A stretch of 44,321 nt of DNA from Chara braunii (GCA_003427395.1 BFEA01000335.1:1366528-1410848), one strand, 5' to 3'; numbered from the stretch's first letter, positions 1 to 11,786 are shown. The notes: generated from the sequence alone by a model not told the origin. Numbers and translations: made by a program.

Positions 1-3000
1 GCGTTACAACTGTGAGGCTAGACCTAACTAACTCACCCTTCCTTTGAAACCCGAGGTCGCGGGTTCAAGCCCCCGCCAGCCATCCGCGGGGTTGAAACAA
101 GACCTCTGTAGGCTGTAACCGAGCTCAAAAGGAGCTAGCCGCAGGCAGGTGGATTCGATCCTCGAGTCTATCCCTTATGAACCCATACTGAAACCTATTG
201 GGCTAACTCCTGCTTTAAGCAAGAAAGGAGCAGTCCAGGTATAAGTAGAAGAATGAGACTCCGCCCGCCTAGTGGTCCAAGCCCATCTCTAAGTCTGAGT
301 GTGTGCACGCTTGCTGATCTGCGGGTCTGTCAGACTGTTTTTCGGCCTGAGTGTGAGTTTGGCCCGCAAATGACACTTGTTCATTTGAGAGGCCCCACAG
401 GGCCGGTACTTACCTACGACCGTGACTTTGAGGGTTGCCGCAGAAAACACTCAAGTAGCGGGGGTAGGCCTGCAACTATCAGAGCAACGGGGGAAAAACA
501 GGCAAGTAGCAGGTCGGTCGGTACCACTCAAGCCTCGGCAGACGTGTAGGGACCAGGCCGCCAAGTAAAAGATAACGGTTAGCATTCCAAGTGCTATTGC
601 AATCTCGTCGATCACACAGTAACAATCGCCTCGGCCGTATGGTCGGGGCATATATTAATTTACCCTGACTAACGTACCGACGATTAAGTCTCAGTGTGTG
701 TCGTAGATCTATCCGACACAACACTAACCCAACTAATCCCTCGACCTCTTCGGTCGAATGACATTACTACCGATTCTAACCATCAGAGCGCGCGTCACAA
801 TAACATGCGCGCATACTTAACATAATTTTCTCACTATTTGCCCCGGCCTCAATGGTCGAGGAAATCGTTTCAAAGCATTACGCAAAAGCGCGCAACAACT
901 TTTTTTTTTTTCCAGACCGGCCCCACCTTGGTAGCCGATGTCGTCGCTGTGTCAATTGCAAAAGCATGGTCAAATACCCTTGTAAGGGTATTTGGTCCGA
1001 CAGTATTCCCAGACCTTATTAAGCGACGTCCCCGTCGCTAGGGACGTTTATCACGGTCATTTATACAATTCTCCGTAAATCGTTCCCCATGATCAAATCC
1101 ACTGATAAATTATGACAAGATCGATAACATTATTGGATAGATGATATAATACAAACAATACATGTACTTCTCTTTCCATCTGAAAGAGAAGACAAGTCCT
1201 TTTCCCAAAATAAGACGCATCTTTTATAAGTGGATAGCCAAATCCGAGTCTCTGAATTGAGATGCGGTCAAGATTCGCATTACCTCCCTTGATATATTCT
1301 ATCATTGCCGGGATTCTAGCCCGGGTCTCTCACATACTGAAATCCCCAACCCAACTGAATGAACCAAAGGTGGGGATACTGAATTTGTACTACAAAGGTG
1401 AAAATGATCAAGAGAGTCAATGATCATCTTCTTCGCACCTTTAGATTTTCTTCCCAAACCTTCGTTGGTTGTCCGTAGAGGCAGAGAATCTGACCCTTTG
1501 GACGCGGGTGTCAACCAAACCATATAACCGTCTTACCCGAAGTTTAATGCGAGAGGATCGACCGTCTTGGTCTTAACCCACCACAGTCCGGTTGATGAGG
1601 CCAGATCTGCAGCCCACCGAGTTGTTATATTAGCGGTGGTCCCCGTATTGGTTGCGCAATGACGGGTAAGTCCTATCATCGAAAAAAATCACATATTTGA
1701 AAGACTACATTCGACCCCTCCGGTAACTACCTGAGTTGATTCAAGTTCCTTCATCAGGGTGGTCACCCCTCATGTCTCAATTCCAGGTCAAAATCCGAAG
1801 ATCCGCTGCCTGGTTATACTTGGTTAGCAGCCCACGCTGGGAGTTACGTCCCAATGATGCCAATTTTTCACCATAGGCTTGGTAATTTCAGTCCCTCAAA
1901 CCGACCTCCTGAAGTGGATGAACGATGTTCAATTCAATATATACCAAAAAAATCATCATAAAAAAGATTTTCATCCTTGTCAAGTTGCTGCTACGTGGAT
2001 GAACGATGTTCATTTCAAAACCATAAAAATAAATTTTTCATCGTTAGGTTGTCACTCAGTGGATGAACAAAGACCATCATCAGGTTGCCACTAAGGGATC
2101 GTGTCCTCCAAGTCTCGATCACAACTCGGTCAGACACCTATCGGGGATCTTTCAAAATATACAGAATTGTCCCATATCCCAAATGAAAATATTGACTTCC
2201 ACTTTACCATCGATGCAAAGATATCTTTCAAAACATCACCATTTCCGATTGAGTTCCTTATTTGGATCTCACAGACTTATCTCATACTAACCCCATAGAG
2301 GAATGAGCGGCACCTTTTCAAGACATCTCTTTGATGGTTTTCCAAGCAGCACACTTATCGTGTCTGCCCAATTGTATTAATAAACTGAGGGTCCAGAACA
2401 ATTATAAGATTCAAAGCTCAATTTAGGTCGCCGTCATACTGGCTCCTGAGGTTTTGTCTTCGATAATGTACTGCACGAATGTACGCATAATACTCGAATC
2501 TGAGTATTAAGTTGAAGTTCGCCAAAATGATTAAACACTTTCGACGTCAGTCATAAAAATCGAACCACACTCTGTCATCCATATTGATATCTCAAATGAA
2601 GAAACATATCATAAACAACTCGTTACTGTACGCACTTGTTTTTACGGAACTTTACAATACCAATGTAAATGACATTCTCTTGCTATAAATAAGGAATATA
2701 ACTCAAGATAGTAAAAAAAATGTTCGAGGCCGTAAGAAAAATAAATAATAATTCATACGATACCAAAGTATTCAGTCATACCAATTCAAACAAACGTCAA
2801 CAGGTAACCTCATTAATAATGAGAACAATTGTTACAATTGAGACTGCACAAGAACAAATCACAGTGAAGTTACAATGACAACAACAACGATGACATAAAA
2901 TATATTACTCCTTTAGGCTTAATAGGGGTATATCGTGCCGAGGGGTGGTGTAATCCAATCAAAGGTGGGATGCACCGTCGCATTATCTAACAGGGAAATG

Positions 3001-3200
3001 CGCAATGGTACCCCAACTATGGCAATGGTGGGACACAATGTGGAACTATCTAATGGGGTCGCGCGTAAATACCTTACTCCTTAAAGCCACCTACCAAATC
3101 AACCCGATGGACTGCATTCAAGCGAACTCTGTTTCAAAACTCGAGGCTCACCTCGCTGATGAATGCATGGAGGCGGAGGCCTCAACCCACAACTCACCAC
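1..3200. other. Intergenic or decayed repeat DNA, no gene recognised
   Basis: No open frame in this stretch resembles a known protein and none is long. It is AT-rich from about 1700 to 3000. The only internal structure seen is a degenerate direct repeat at 1914-2094, listed separately. A tRNA T-arm-like string near 54-80 lacks the rest of a tRNA and was not called. Confidence 0.5.
1914..2094. repeat. Three degenerate direct repeats with core GTGGATGAACGATGTTCA
   Basis: The core GTGGATGAAC starts at 1914, 1995 and 2059. Each copy is preceded by a similar run (TTTTCATC...TTGTCA.GTTGC). The first two copies share GATGTTCAATTCAA or GATGTTCATTTCAA after the core. Spacing of 81 and 64 bp shows an irregular, decaying tandem array. 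No function is apparent. Confidence 0.5.
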
Positions 3201-3205
3201 TGTGC

Positions 3206-3416
3206 AAAATGAGAATGAATCTCTTGCTATAACACGGGAAGATACATCACCATTATTTTTGTCTTTTGTGTATCGGGTGACTAGTGGAGTGAGACCCATA
3301 ATCATGGTAAGGCACCACGAGGTGTTTAGGACCTCACTCCACTACACACCACATGCAAAAGAAAAAAAAAAAATTGTGTAATTTTCATGTTATAGCGGAA
3401 GATCCATTCTCATTTT
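3206..3416. mobile_element. MITE-like element with ~32-bp imperfect terminal inverted repeats
   Basis: The left arm 3206-3237 (AAAATGAGAATG...GCTATAACA) is matched in reverse complement by 3385-3416 with about five mismatches. A second inverted pair lies inside: GTGGAGTGAG at 3284-3293 and CTCACTCCAC at 3333-3342. The nested palindromic layout and ~210-bp length are typical of non-autonomous DNA transposons. I could not define a target duplication, so the superfamily is unknown. Confidence 0.55.
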
Positions 3417-3587
3417 ACATGTTTGGGTTGCTTTTCCCACCTGTGTACTGCGGCTGCACTAGCACAGACATCCCTTTGTTTTTCTAAACATCAACTATGC
3501 AAAGACTCTCTATTGGGGGCACATAACCTTTTATTGTCGACCTTATCACGGAAGAGAAGAGCATCAACCATGACAAACTTTCAGACA

Positions 3588-4190
3588 TTACCTTATTTGT
3601 GCTTCGATCTTGGCCATGAACATATCCTTGTAGGCATCCACCAACTGTCGAGTTACATAGTCCAGCAGACTGTACTCCATCACTAGTGCACCAAGGAAGT
3701 CCACCCTCCTGGAAAGCGCATCAGCGACCACATTATACTTCTCGTTGGCGTGCTGAAGGCGGATATCATACATGTCGATGACTTGTATCCCACACCTCTG
3801 CGCATTGGAAAACTTGGGTTATGTTTTGATCCATTGGAATGTCTCGTTGTTAGGCCGACCTTCAAAATGTATGCAATGTGCGTAATGCTTCCAATGGGTT
3901 AGTGCCTTACAAGGCATACAACTCCCTCTCATAGGTGAAGCTGGCTAGTTTCTTGGATGACATCTTCTTGCTTATGTACTCTCATAGGTGAAGTTGGCTA
4001 GTTTCTTAGATGGCATTTTCTTACTCATGTACTCTCATAGGTGAAGTTGGCTAATTTCTTTGATAACATTTTCTTACTCATGTACTCAACCGATCTCAAC
4101 TTTTTATCATCCTGTTACTATAGGACTAAACCTATCCCGTAGTGGCTAGCATCAATCGTAACAATGAACGACTTATCAGGATCTGAGATC
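3588..4190 (-). pseudogene. Ty3/gypsy RNase H fragment
   Basis: Minus-strand translation around 4190-4110 reads DPDKSFIVTIDASHYGIG, the start of a retrotransposon RNase H fold with its catalytic Asp, followed by two stops. The region then holds repeats of KKMPSKKLANFTYE-like sequence caused by a 53-bp tandem triplication. It ends with NVVADALSRR at about 3715, the hallmark RNase H C-terminal motif. The fragment is not translatable as one frame. It follows the RT fragments in normal gypsy order; no integrase follows. Confidence 0.85.
3931..4089. repeat. 53-bp unit repeated three times inside RNase H
   Basis: Units start at 3931, 3984 and 4037 with ATAGGTGAAG.TGGCTA. The copies differ at a few positions. 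Because 53 is not a multiple of three, every extra unit shifts the reading frame, so the duplications arose after or caused loss of coding function. Confidence 0.9.
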
Positions 4191-4483
4191 TTAAGGATTC
4201 TGTGGTAGTTCAGAGCATATTTCAACCATTTGAAGGCATGCTCGCATTCAACTGTCCATCCCCGATGGGTGTCAAGGCACGTAAGATTAGTCTAAAGATT
4301 TGCAATTATGATATAATTCTTCACAAATGAACGACAAAAGTTCGCCATCCCCACAAATGATCTGACCTCATTTACAAATAGAGGTTGTGGTCAATCCCTA
4401 ATGGAGACCACTTCGCATCTTCGGGCCTGAAACCGTCCTTAGATATTTCGTGACCCAAATACAAGATTATGGTGCGACCAAAC

Positions 4484-4985
4484 TCACATTTCTCCAGACG
4501 TCTTGTATTGATGCTTTACGAGAAGGCCTTGTACAATATCAAGATGTTGCGTGTGATCCCCGAGTCCTACTAAATACAAGTAAATGACGATAAAATTAGC
4601 CAAGTAGTCGTGAAAAATCTTATTCATGATGTGTCGGAACCTCCGAGGCGCATTACACGGCCCAAAAGGCATTACCACAGACTTGTACAAAACCGTGCCA
4701 GGTCTAGAAAGCGGTGTTTTGCTGATCCTTTTACCTAATTTGTATTTGATGATACCCGAACTTCATATCTTATGATCCTTGCACTCTATCCAAGAGGTCA
4801 TCAATGGGTGGTTGAGGTTCTGCGTTGCAACCCCTATAATCAACGCACATCCTTAATGTCCCCCCTTTCTTTGGGGCAAACAAGACAGGCGCACTGTAGG
4901 GAGACATACTTGGTCGTATCCATCCCTTTCTATTAAGCTCCTTCAATTGCCTAATATTTTTGTCAAAATTTTTGTTTTTATGCAC
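4484..4985 (-). pseudogene. Ty3/gypsy reverse transcriptase fragments
   Basis: The upstream part (4985-4770) reads LKELNRKGWIRPSMSPYSAP followed by VLFAPKKGGTLRMCVDYRGCN, the RT N-terminal palm. The downstream part (4690-4484) reads MPFGPCNAPRRFRHIMNKIF and then FIVIYLYLVG where intact gypsy elements have the YLDDI catalytic motif, so both catalytic aspartates are gone. About 80 nt between the two blocks is out of frame. Confidence 0.9.
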
Positions 4986-4989
4986 CTAA

Positions 4990-5485
4990 CGTATTGGAAT
5001 ATCCTAACAATTATATACGTGCAAATCCTGCATCAACTCCATCTCACATACTGCCAGAATGATATTTTTTACCTATTTATGCAATTCTCCGTAGTAAAAA
5101 AAAAAAAAAAAAAAAAAAAGATGTGTTGCTCCAATAGGTCTTGTCTTTGTTTCACTATTTGCTTTAGGCTCGAAGAGCAAATACGAAGTGTTTGCACTTC
5201 GTGTCCTGCATGTCTTGCTACACTTCGTGCCTGGAGCTGTGATGCAAGCCCCCTGACGCTTATACGAGATGAGGCGGCTCGAAGAGCGGACGTTTTCAGG
5301 AAAGCATACCCTGCAACCCTTCAGCCTTGTGGACTTGGGGAAGCACACGAATGCACGCTGGACTTCAGCCCTGCCATATAGCACCTGTATGAAGTCAAAG
5401 TACATCTCTTACGAGGAGTTTCTTTTATATGTCAAGGGCTGGTAAGGTTTTGCATGTTGTATCGAATCAAACCACATGCTCCACC
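4990..5485. other. Foreign sequence interrupting the gypsy pol, with a poly(A) run
   Basis: On the minus strand the linker reads MSPTELDDLHKR near 5485-5520. The next expected RT residues (RQLKELNRKGWIRPS) resume only at about 4960. The ~500 bp between them does not read as pol and holds an A-run at 5097-5119 on the plus strand. It looks like an inserted retroposon or a rearranged block. I could not define a target duplication. Confidence 0.4.
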
Positions 5486-5489
5486 GCTT

Positions 5490-5660
5490 GTGCAGGTCAT
5501 CCAACTCCGTTGGAGACATCTAATAGATCCTACCCCTAGACACCTTAGTACCTGGGATAATATGTATCGCATGGATGATCTCCTTATCAGTGGCTCCTAA
5601 GGGCTCCTCCCGAAGGTCTAAGGACTTAGCGACGACTATCTCTATCCCTAGAGGGGTCTT
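5490..5660 (-). pseudogene. Ty3/gypsy protease-RT linker fragment
   Basis: Minus-strand translation gives IIHAIHIIPGTKVSRGRIY, a stop, then MSPTELDDLHKR. This matches the conserved stretch before RT in gypsy polyproteins (an H.I.L.PGT...Y.MSP.EL.EL pattern). One in-frame stop (TAG) lies where Arg or Gln is usual. The segment confirms pol order between gag and RT. Confidence 0.75.
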
Positions 5661-6062
5661 GATGGTCTGCCCCTTCTAAGACTAGCTACATTCCCTACTC
5701 CCGGTTCTGCTTATAATAATTATAAAACGCATAAGTGCACAAACAACCATAAGAGTTTGCCAACTTCTGAGTATTATACTTCTTTAGAAGGACTATCTTC
5801 CCCTCAGGCAGTTTATACTTTATACAAGCGCCCCTGTAGAACGTGTTGCCACACACTTCTTCCTCTAGGCCCTCTTGAATCCAACATGGGACCTTAGCTC
5901 ATGTTCCTTGACCCCTGGATTGGTCTCCCTTTGAAGCACCAGCCCCCTTAGCCTTTGCTACAGCCACCACTTCTCCCTCAAAATTATCGTGGCTGGTATT
6001 GGACTCGGTACTTCCCACCAGGTCTGAAGGGTCCTTCACCTCTTCCTGATTCCCATCTACAT

Positions 6063-6647
6063 CTACATAGAGAAGGTGGCCTCCTTTCTTCCTCGAATCC
6101 CGAGAAACTTCTTCTGCCCAATTACACCTCCCTGTCTAGCAGTACTTTGATGCTTCATCTTATCGAGGTTCTTTAACTCACCTATAACGCGCTGTGCCCG
6201 ATAGGAGTCATTCCATTCGACCTCATTAGGGGTCATAACTAAGGTGACACCAGCCACGCGCACAACCATATCGCTTTCATGCCCAGCTACTTGGATCACG
6301 CCGGCTAACCACCTAGCTGCTTGGATCACGCCAGCTAACCACCCAGTTGCTTGGATCACGCCAGCTAACCACCCAGCTGCTTGGATCACGCCAGCTAACC
6401 ACCCAGCTGCTTGGATCACGCCAGCTAACCACCCAGTTGCAAAGCCCTTTAGAAAGGATGCAGTGACGATCACCTCTTTGTCTAATCGAGTGTCCTTTGT
6501 CCGCACATCCACAGGCACAGACCTAAGCCACGTGCCCAGGTTTTCATCCTTGTTATCGCCTGTGAATACATCGGGCTGCACTATGGACGTCTCTGGGACA
6601 TACTGGGAGTGCGCCCCACCTACAGGCCTTTGTAGATGGGGATGCAT
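6063..6647 (-). pseudogene. Ty3/gypsy gag fragment with five decapeptide repeats
   Basis: This open stretch of 194 codons contains FTGDNKDENLGTWLRSV, typical of the retrotransposon gag core (F.G....W). It is followed by five tandem copies of GWLAGVIQAA and a tail ending in a basic region. It lies upstream of pol and downstream of another gag piece (6840-7237). The tandem repeats are coded by a 30-bp repeat at 6291-6440. It is probably a fragment: upstream gag residues are in other frames. Confidence 0.7.
6291..6440. repeat. 30-bp tandem repeat, five units, within gag
   Basis: TTGGATCACG recurs at exactly 30-bp steps (6291, 6321, 6351, 6381, 6411), each followed by CCAGCTAACCACCCAGCTGC or a one- or two-base variant. 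The 30-bp period keeps the reading frame and adds ten residues per unit. Confidence 0.97.
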
Positions 6648-6839
6648 CCATCTGCACTATGCCTGCAGATGTCTGGGACAGAGAAGGTTGCACCTGGGTC
6701 TGCAATGGACCCGCTAAACTACCGATGACAAGTAGCATACCCAACATTGGTGAAAATGCCACCACGAGGGGTGGCAGACTATCGGCCTAAGGCACTGTTA
6801 GCTGAACAACAGGCGGCGTCAAACTGGTGAGAACTAGTC

Positions 6840-7237
6840 TTTCCTAAGCTCCTAACGCAACCAGTACTCGATCTTGGCCTGCGATGATGGATCTATGTTT
6901 AAGGACCGCAAGGCCTCATTGAGGGCAAGCGCGTTCGTCCTTAGTAAGGTCTCCATCGGGAACATGTTACCCTCTTGCAACCTTTCCAATTCCGTCTCAT
7001 CTGCCCGGCTACTTGCTAGTTTGGTCTTTCTCTCTCTCTCGCCCTTCTAGCTCTATCTTTGGCATCCTGAAGGTGGGTCACTAGTTGCTGAGCTCTATTT
7101 TCAATTTCCCGCAGCCCCTGATCTTCTGCAGTGAGTGACGGAGGCTGGCTTGACTGCAAGTTAGCCATTTGATTAATTGAGGGATCCAATGTACCATCTA
7201 CAAACTGACCAGCACCACTCTCGATGCTCTGACCCAT
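6840..7237 (-). pseudogene. Ty3/gypsy gag N-terminal part
   Basis: The minus-strand frame starts MGQSIESGAGQFVDGTLDPS at 7237 and runs 73 codons, with a helical Gln/Arg-rich segment and a low-complexity GAGA-coded RARRARERER end. A second frame just downstream (7017-6840) reads RADETELERLQEGNMFPMET and continues into LNIDPSSQAKIEYWLR, so a frameshift separates them. The sequence looks like a gag N-terminus (coiled coil, then capsid) but has no diagnostic motif. Confidence comes mainly from position before the gag core. Confidence 0.5.
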
Positions 7238-7336
7238 GGCTCTGAGCCCCTACTCTCCAAACCCAACAATACTCGTTGTCCTGCCCAACCACCTACTGTC
7301 ATTAGCCTCTCTCCTAAGTCTCGTCTCGTCCCCTGG

Positions 7337-7341
7337 TTCTA
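7337..7341. repeat. Target site duplication TTCTA, left copy
   Basis: TTCTA immediately precedes the 5' LTR start TGTTACATG and is repeated at 15203-15207 right after the 3' LTR end. A perfect 5-bp duplication is the expected integrase footprint and fixes both ends of the nested element. Confidence 0.95.
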
Positions 7342-8553
7342 TGTTACATGTCGAGCCTGCACACAAGCCCCATTTTGGGGGCCCGACGGTTGCTGGGGGC
7401 CCCCAGGCTACACGCCCCTCAGACGCGCGCCCTGGAGGCCCACGACAGACTTAGGGCTGGGGGTTTCGATTTGAGGCAGCATTCATTAATTTAGTTATTT
7501 GCTGTCCTATTTTTGTTTAATCAGGCGTCGTTACGGACTCGCAGTTCGTCCGAACAAACTTTCAGTTTGTACGAACAAGGCCATATTTTCAGCCTGGTGC
7601 GGACATAGGCAGGCCCTGTTCGGTCAGGTTCGCTGTTGTCCAGTTGCGGACACTCCCTACTGCATCAGCAGGGAGGGCTTGGACGTTCGGTAGGGACCCA
7701 AGCAGGCCATGTTTTGGCCGATGACCAGAGGCACACGGCGAGACACCCGCGAGGCCCAATGCTACTTATAGCTGGGTCAGGCCAAGGCAGACACAATTTT
7801 GAGTAGCTCACTTCTTGGGCGACACACTACCGGAGCAGCGTTGCGCTAGGGAGCGGAGGTGTAGGTAGGGTGAGGGGCGGGGCCCATACTTGCATCGTCG
7901 GTCTTCATCTCGGCGTCATAGTTGGCCCACGCCAATAACCTGCACAAAGGGAGAGAGACCAGCGACAGTTACCTGCAGGTGAGATAGCGAGAAGGACAAC
8001 ATTTTCTTTTTCTTCTTGCTTTTGCCCTCCATCTCTCCTCCTTCCTTCCCTCTTCTTCTTCTTCTTCTTCTTCAATTTCAGAAAGAGAGGGTGAGGGGGA
8101 TTACATGTAGAGGTTATATTGGGCATGAAGCCCAGGATCTGATTTGACATTTTGTGTCAGACATTGATTGGACATTCGGCAGGGAGACTCTTTTTGGAAT
8201 TTGCTATCGCATTCTTGGTCTTGTCCCTCACCTCCATCTTCGTCTCACCTCTCCCCCATCTCCTAAGTCGTGGTATCTGCCCCCATGTGTGTATTCAAGG
8301 AGGGACCTTTCTTCCATGTATGAGGTCCCTCCCTCTCTCACATGTGTGGTGTATAATGGGGTGTCACATCAGTCTCTGATAGGTCAGGTCATATCTTTGA
8401 GTTTTTCGCTGCACCACGTTATGCTATATTCATATGTATCTGGATATGCATTGCTTGTTGATGCTTTGTTGACACTGCATTGTCCATTCGAGTCCTTTTC
8501 ATCACTTCGCGGATCCTTGGCTTCGTATACATCGCTCAACTGAGCATGTATCA
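7342..8553 (+). repeat. 5' LTR of the nested gypsy element
   Basis: 1212 bp, starting TGTTACATGTCGAGCC and ending GAGCATGTATCA. It matches the 3' LTR along its whole length. A GC-rich U3 contains ACTTATAG near 7764, a candidate TATA box. A 129-codon open frame (8154-8543) at the 3' end is discussed under rejected items. Confidence 0.95.
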
Positions 8554-8555
8554 TT

Positions 8556-8568
8556 TGGTATCAGAGGC
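8556..8568 (+). other. Primer binding site (tRNA-iMet type)
   Basis: TGGTATCAGAGGC lies two bases after the 5' LTR. It matches the plant initiator-Met PBS consensus TGGTATCAGAGC except for one inserted or changed base near its end. Confidence 0.9.
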
Positions 8569-8617
8569 CCGCGCGTGAATCAAGAATCTAACCTCACCCG
8601 ACGCGCGAAGTAGGGAT

Positions 8618-8618
<1 letters not shown>

Positions 8619-8695
<77 letters not shown>

Positions 8696-8768
8696 GTTGA
8701 TTGATTGATTGATTGATTAATTGATTGAATGATTGATTGTTGATTGGTTGATTCAATTTGATTGTTTG

Positions 8769-8832
<64 letters not shown>
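8619..8832. repeat. (GATT)n microsatellite in the retrotransposon leader
   Basis: About 214 bp of GATT repeats with a few interruptions begin 50 bp after the PBS. This is part of the nested element's untranslated leader. Confidence 0.97.
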
Positions 8833-8834
<2 letters not shown>

Positions 8835-9971
8835 GATCGATTTTGATAACCTAATTCAAATCCTATTTGCAATTTTCTACCTAACTACCAAATTTGAAAA
8901 AAAAAACCTTTTTCTTTCGGAATTCCTTTCTTTGGTGCAAATTCATTAATTTTGCACATCTGAAATTGCGTAGCAGCAAAAACTTTCGATTTTCTTTTTT
9001 TCGACTTCCAAAATTTCGCTGCTTGATAAGTTCTAAATTTTTTGGAATTTTTCCGTTGCACTAATTCATTTTTTTTTTTAAGTTTTGAATCACACATTAA
9101 TTGGTATCTGAAAATTTCAATTTCCTTTATTTTCTTGAATTCGATGATGCATCTTTCAACCTTCGACTGATTGTTTGCGTAGTGTTTTAGGTTTTTTATT
9201 TCACTCTCTTTCTTAGTTTTTTTTTCACCTTTCCCTCAAGTATGTTGCGAATAGCCAGACTCGCCATAGTTTGAACATTTCAGGAAGCATGGTTCACACA
9301 CTGTTTTTGACCGTATAATAAAACTACATTCTTTTTAGATTCTAAATAGGATACATTTTGAAGAAGTTTTGGCCACCACTTCATGTCCTCCAATTCAGTG
9401 GAGATGTCCAAATTGCTGCAGTTTGTGGTGGAAGGTCGAGGCTCCAAGGGTTCAGTGGTTCGCCTCAAACTTTCCGTTACTTTAATATTCCAAAATTTTA
9501 TTTTTCTTGGAAAATCTCTTTTCGCAGTTGAGTTTTGGGATTTTACTTCCCAAAATCGAAAATTGTTACGCTTACTCTCATCGAAATTATTTCGAATTTT
9601 ATTTTCTTAAATTTGGAATTACCCGCACTTGCAAAAAATTTGCAGGCCAATTTTTATTTCGTTTATTTGATTATATGAGCAGTATGAAATTCTAAGTTTT
9701 TTTTTTTTTTTTAATTGGGATTTTGGGGATTGGAAGACCTACCAAACTTGCAATTTCGAATTTTTTTATTATTTTTCAAAATTCTTTTGGAAAAAAACAA
9801 GTTCGAACTTTTCGAATCTTGATTACTGGCTCCTTATCTGGGTGATCAGTGTGACCCCATGGGGGTAGGAAGTGTTAGAATCTCATCTTCTTCCCTCCCA
9901 CCCATCCCATCTACTTTGTTGTTATTGTTTTTCTTCTTCTTTCTCTCCTCTACTACCGTGGCATTGGTAAG
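8833..9971. other. AT-rich untranslated leader of the nested element
   Basis: Between the GATT repeat and the first gag-like frame lies about 1.1 kb of AT-rich DNA with many T-runs. I see no coding potential in either strand. Confidence 0.6.
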
Positions 9972-10026
9972 TTGCCACGTCAGCAGGCCATGCCTGCAGG
10001 CTGTGTCAGCAGGCCATGTCAACAAG

Positions 10027-10773
10027 CCTCGTCATTAGACCAGGCTACGTTAGTGACACGTCAGTGCCACGTCAGCAGACATCCATGTCACCCGTTCTTG
10101 CAGCATATGCCCGCAGCCACCCGATTAAAGACAAGCAACATGCAGCGGAAGGCAGGGGAAACCGTCGAGGCCTATGAGGCCCTCATGTTGGACATGAAGG
10201 CGAAAATGAAGAAAATGGCAAATGCTGCGACAACCGTACGGAAGAAAGAGGAGGAGGAAGCAGAAGAACAACGCAGTCTTGCAGAAGAACAAAGCAAGAA
10301 GAGCAAAGCAGCAGCAGCAAGGGCTGCCGATGAGGAACCCGTGCGATGACGAGGACTATTCAGGCAGGAACGCACACTTCACGCGTTGGCCATAGATTGT
10401 CGGAAGGAGGCTGAGCGAAAGACAACCAATGATTGCGGAACCAAGTTGGCAATATTGCTCACCCGCATCACCGACCTGCTGACCACGTGCATTGCACATC
10501 AAAAGGACATCCATAGCCTCAACCACGTGGCCCGAGACCACTAGCAGACGATCGCACGACGGCAACTGGAACAACGACCCACTGCCACTCCAACCACCGA
10601 CCACTCCAACTGCTGGCCCCTCCAACCTCGTCGTTCGCATGAACGCTTTGGAGATTGGCGTAGGCATGTTCAAGGACAACGCTCACCAGCAGCAAGCAAC
10701 AAATCAGCAGTTGGAACAACAGATTTGTGCAGTTGCCGCCGGTCCAGCCTCATCACCTCACGAGTGCATATGA
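10027..10773 (+). pseudogene. Gag-like region of the nested element
   Basis: One frame (to 10349) ends with a charged helical segment, EAYEALMLDMKAKMKKMANA followed by a Glu/Lys/Ala-rich run, likely a coiled coil. Another frame (10492-10773) reads VVRMNALEIGVGMFKDNA and then a Gln-rich stretch. This mixture of coiled-coil and Gln-rich sequence just ahead of the protease fits a plant gypsy gag/spacer. No CCHC knuckle is visible. It is split by frameshifts; the assignment is by position. Confidence 0.5.
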
Positions 10774-11314
10774 AGGTTCGAGGCTGCTTCATCTGACGAG
10801 GGAGAAAGATTAGCAACCGCCCAGGATGGTGGTCGCCCCGCCAAAGGTCGAGGACACGACAAATCGAAAACAAACACCTTTGTCCCCAAACCCGGAATAG
10901 CACCTCAAATAACCTTGGCTTCATTACAGTCTCTCGAAGGGCATCTACAAGATCCACACGAGACACCATTATTGCTTGTGGTACAACAACGACTTTCACC
11001 AAATTGTCGGCTGTTCCATGAAAGCCAAGGGAAAATCCCTTCCGGGGAAATGAGCACCACCGAGAGTGAAACGACCGCACTCTCGACGCCTTCGAAACCG
11101 TTTGCCTCGCGAGCAACCTCCCTTACTTCCGAGGCACATGTGGAAGTCGTAAGTCCTCTTCTTTATTCTTTTGAGGACTATGATGCCCGACTCGTTCCGT
11201 CGCTGGTTCTCTAGCTCAAGGACAAGGTATATGTGCGGTTTCTTCTCCATCGACAATTTATCGTCGTCAAGCAGTTCTTGAAGGGATTCGGCATGCGAGT
11301 TCAACGTAGAGGTC

Positions 11315-11665
11315 TTGGATCCGTTGTCGTCCGAGGATTTTGAATGGTTTCCTCTCCTTTCCACGAACCGCTTACCCGGACCGCAATGTGCAGCACTATG
11401 CGTCCATCTCCACACATACTTATCCTTCTATGCACCACCAACTTCGTCGACGGATGACGAAATTGCGGTGGGGGACCTCCTTGCATATATTGCCAAGGTG
11501 GCCCGCGAGTTTCACACGCAGTGGTACGACGACAACAACGCGCCGCTCCTTTATGTCCACATCCAAGTTGGGCAAGCGTCCTGCAACGTTTTGCTGGATA
11601 GCGGCGCGACTCGCAATTTCATGAGTCAGGGTCTGTCAGGCCTTTATACAAAGGGTCGGCCTTGA
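11315..11665 (+). pseudogene. Retropepsin (aspartic protease) domain remnant
   Basis: Near the end of this frame is LLYVHIQVGQASCNVLLDSG followed by ATRNFMSQ. LLDSGATRNF is the catalytic DSGA motif of Ty3/gypsy proteases. The enzyme cleaves the Gag-Pol polyprotein. The frame breaks at 11665. The second half of the protease (NIILGMPWF) appears in a new frame at about 11817. Confidence 0.85.
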
Positions 11666-11786
11666 CGCACAAGTTTGAAGGACGCCACACCCTACAACGG
11701 TCTTGATGGCGGACGGTCGGATGCAATAAATTTTTGATCGCTACATCGAAGTCGCGCCAGTCTATTTCGCACCTCATGCATGCAAG

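Noticed and set aside
40-80. tRNA T-arm-like sequence GCGGGTTCAAGC with a B-box match
   Set aside because: The loop would be 8 nt, and no matching acceptor, D-arm or anticodon arm precedes it, so a tRNA or SINE head cannot be supported.
8154-8543. 129-130-codon open frame kept at the same place in both LTRs (8154-8543 and 14800-15192), differing by one codon
   Set aside because: Counted by eye, about 37 base changes cause 25 amino-acid replacements in 129 positions, a neutral pattern. The frame looks open by chance and no family is recognised.
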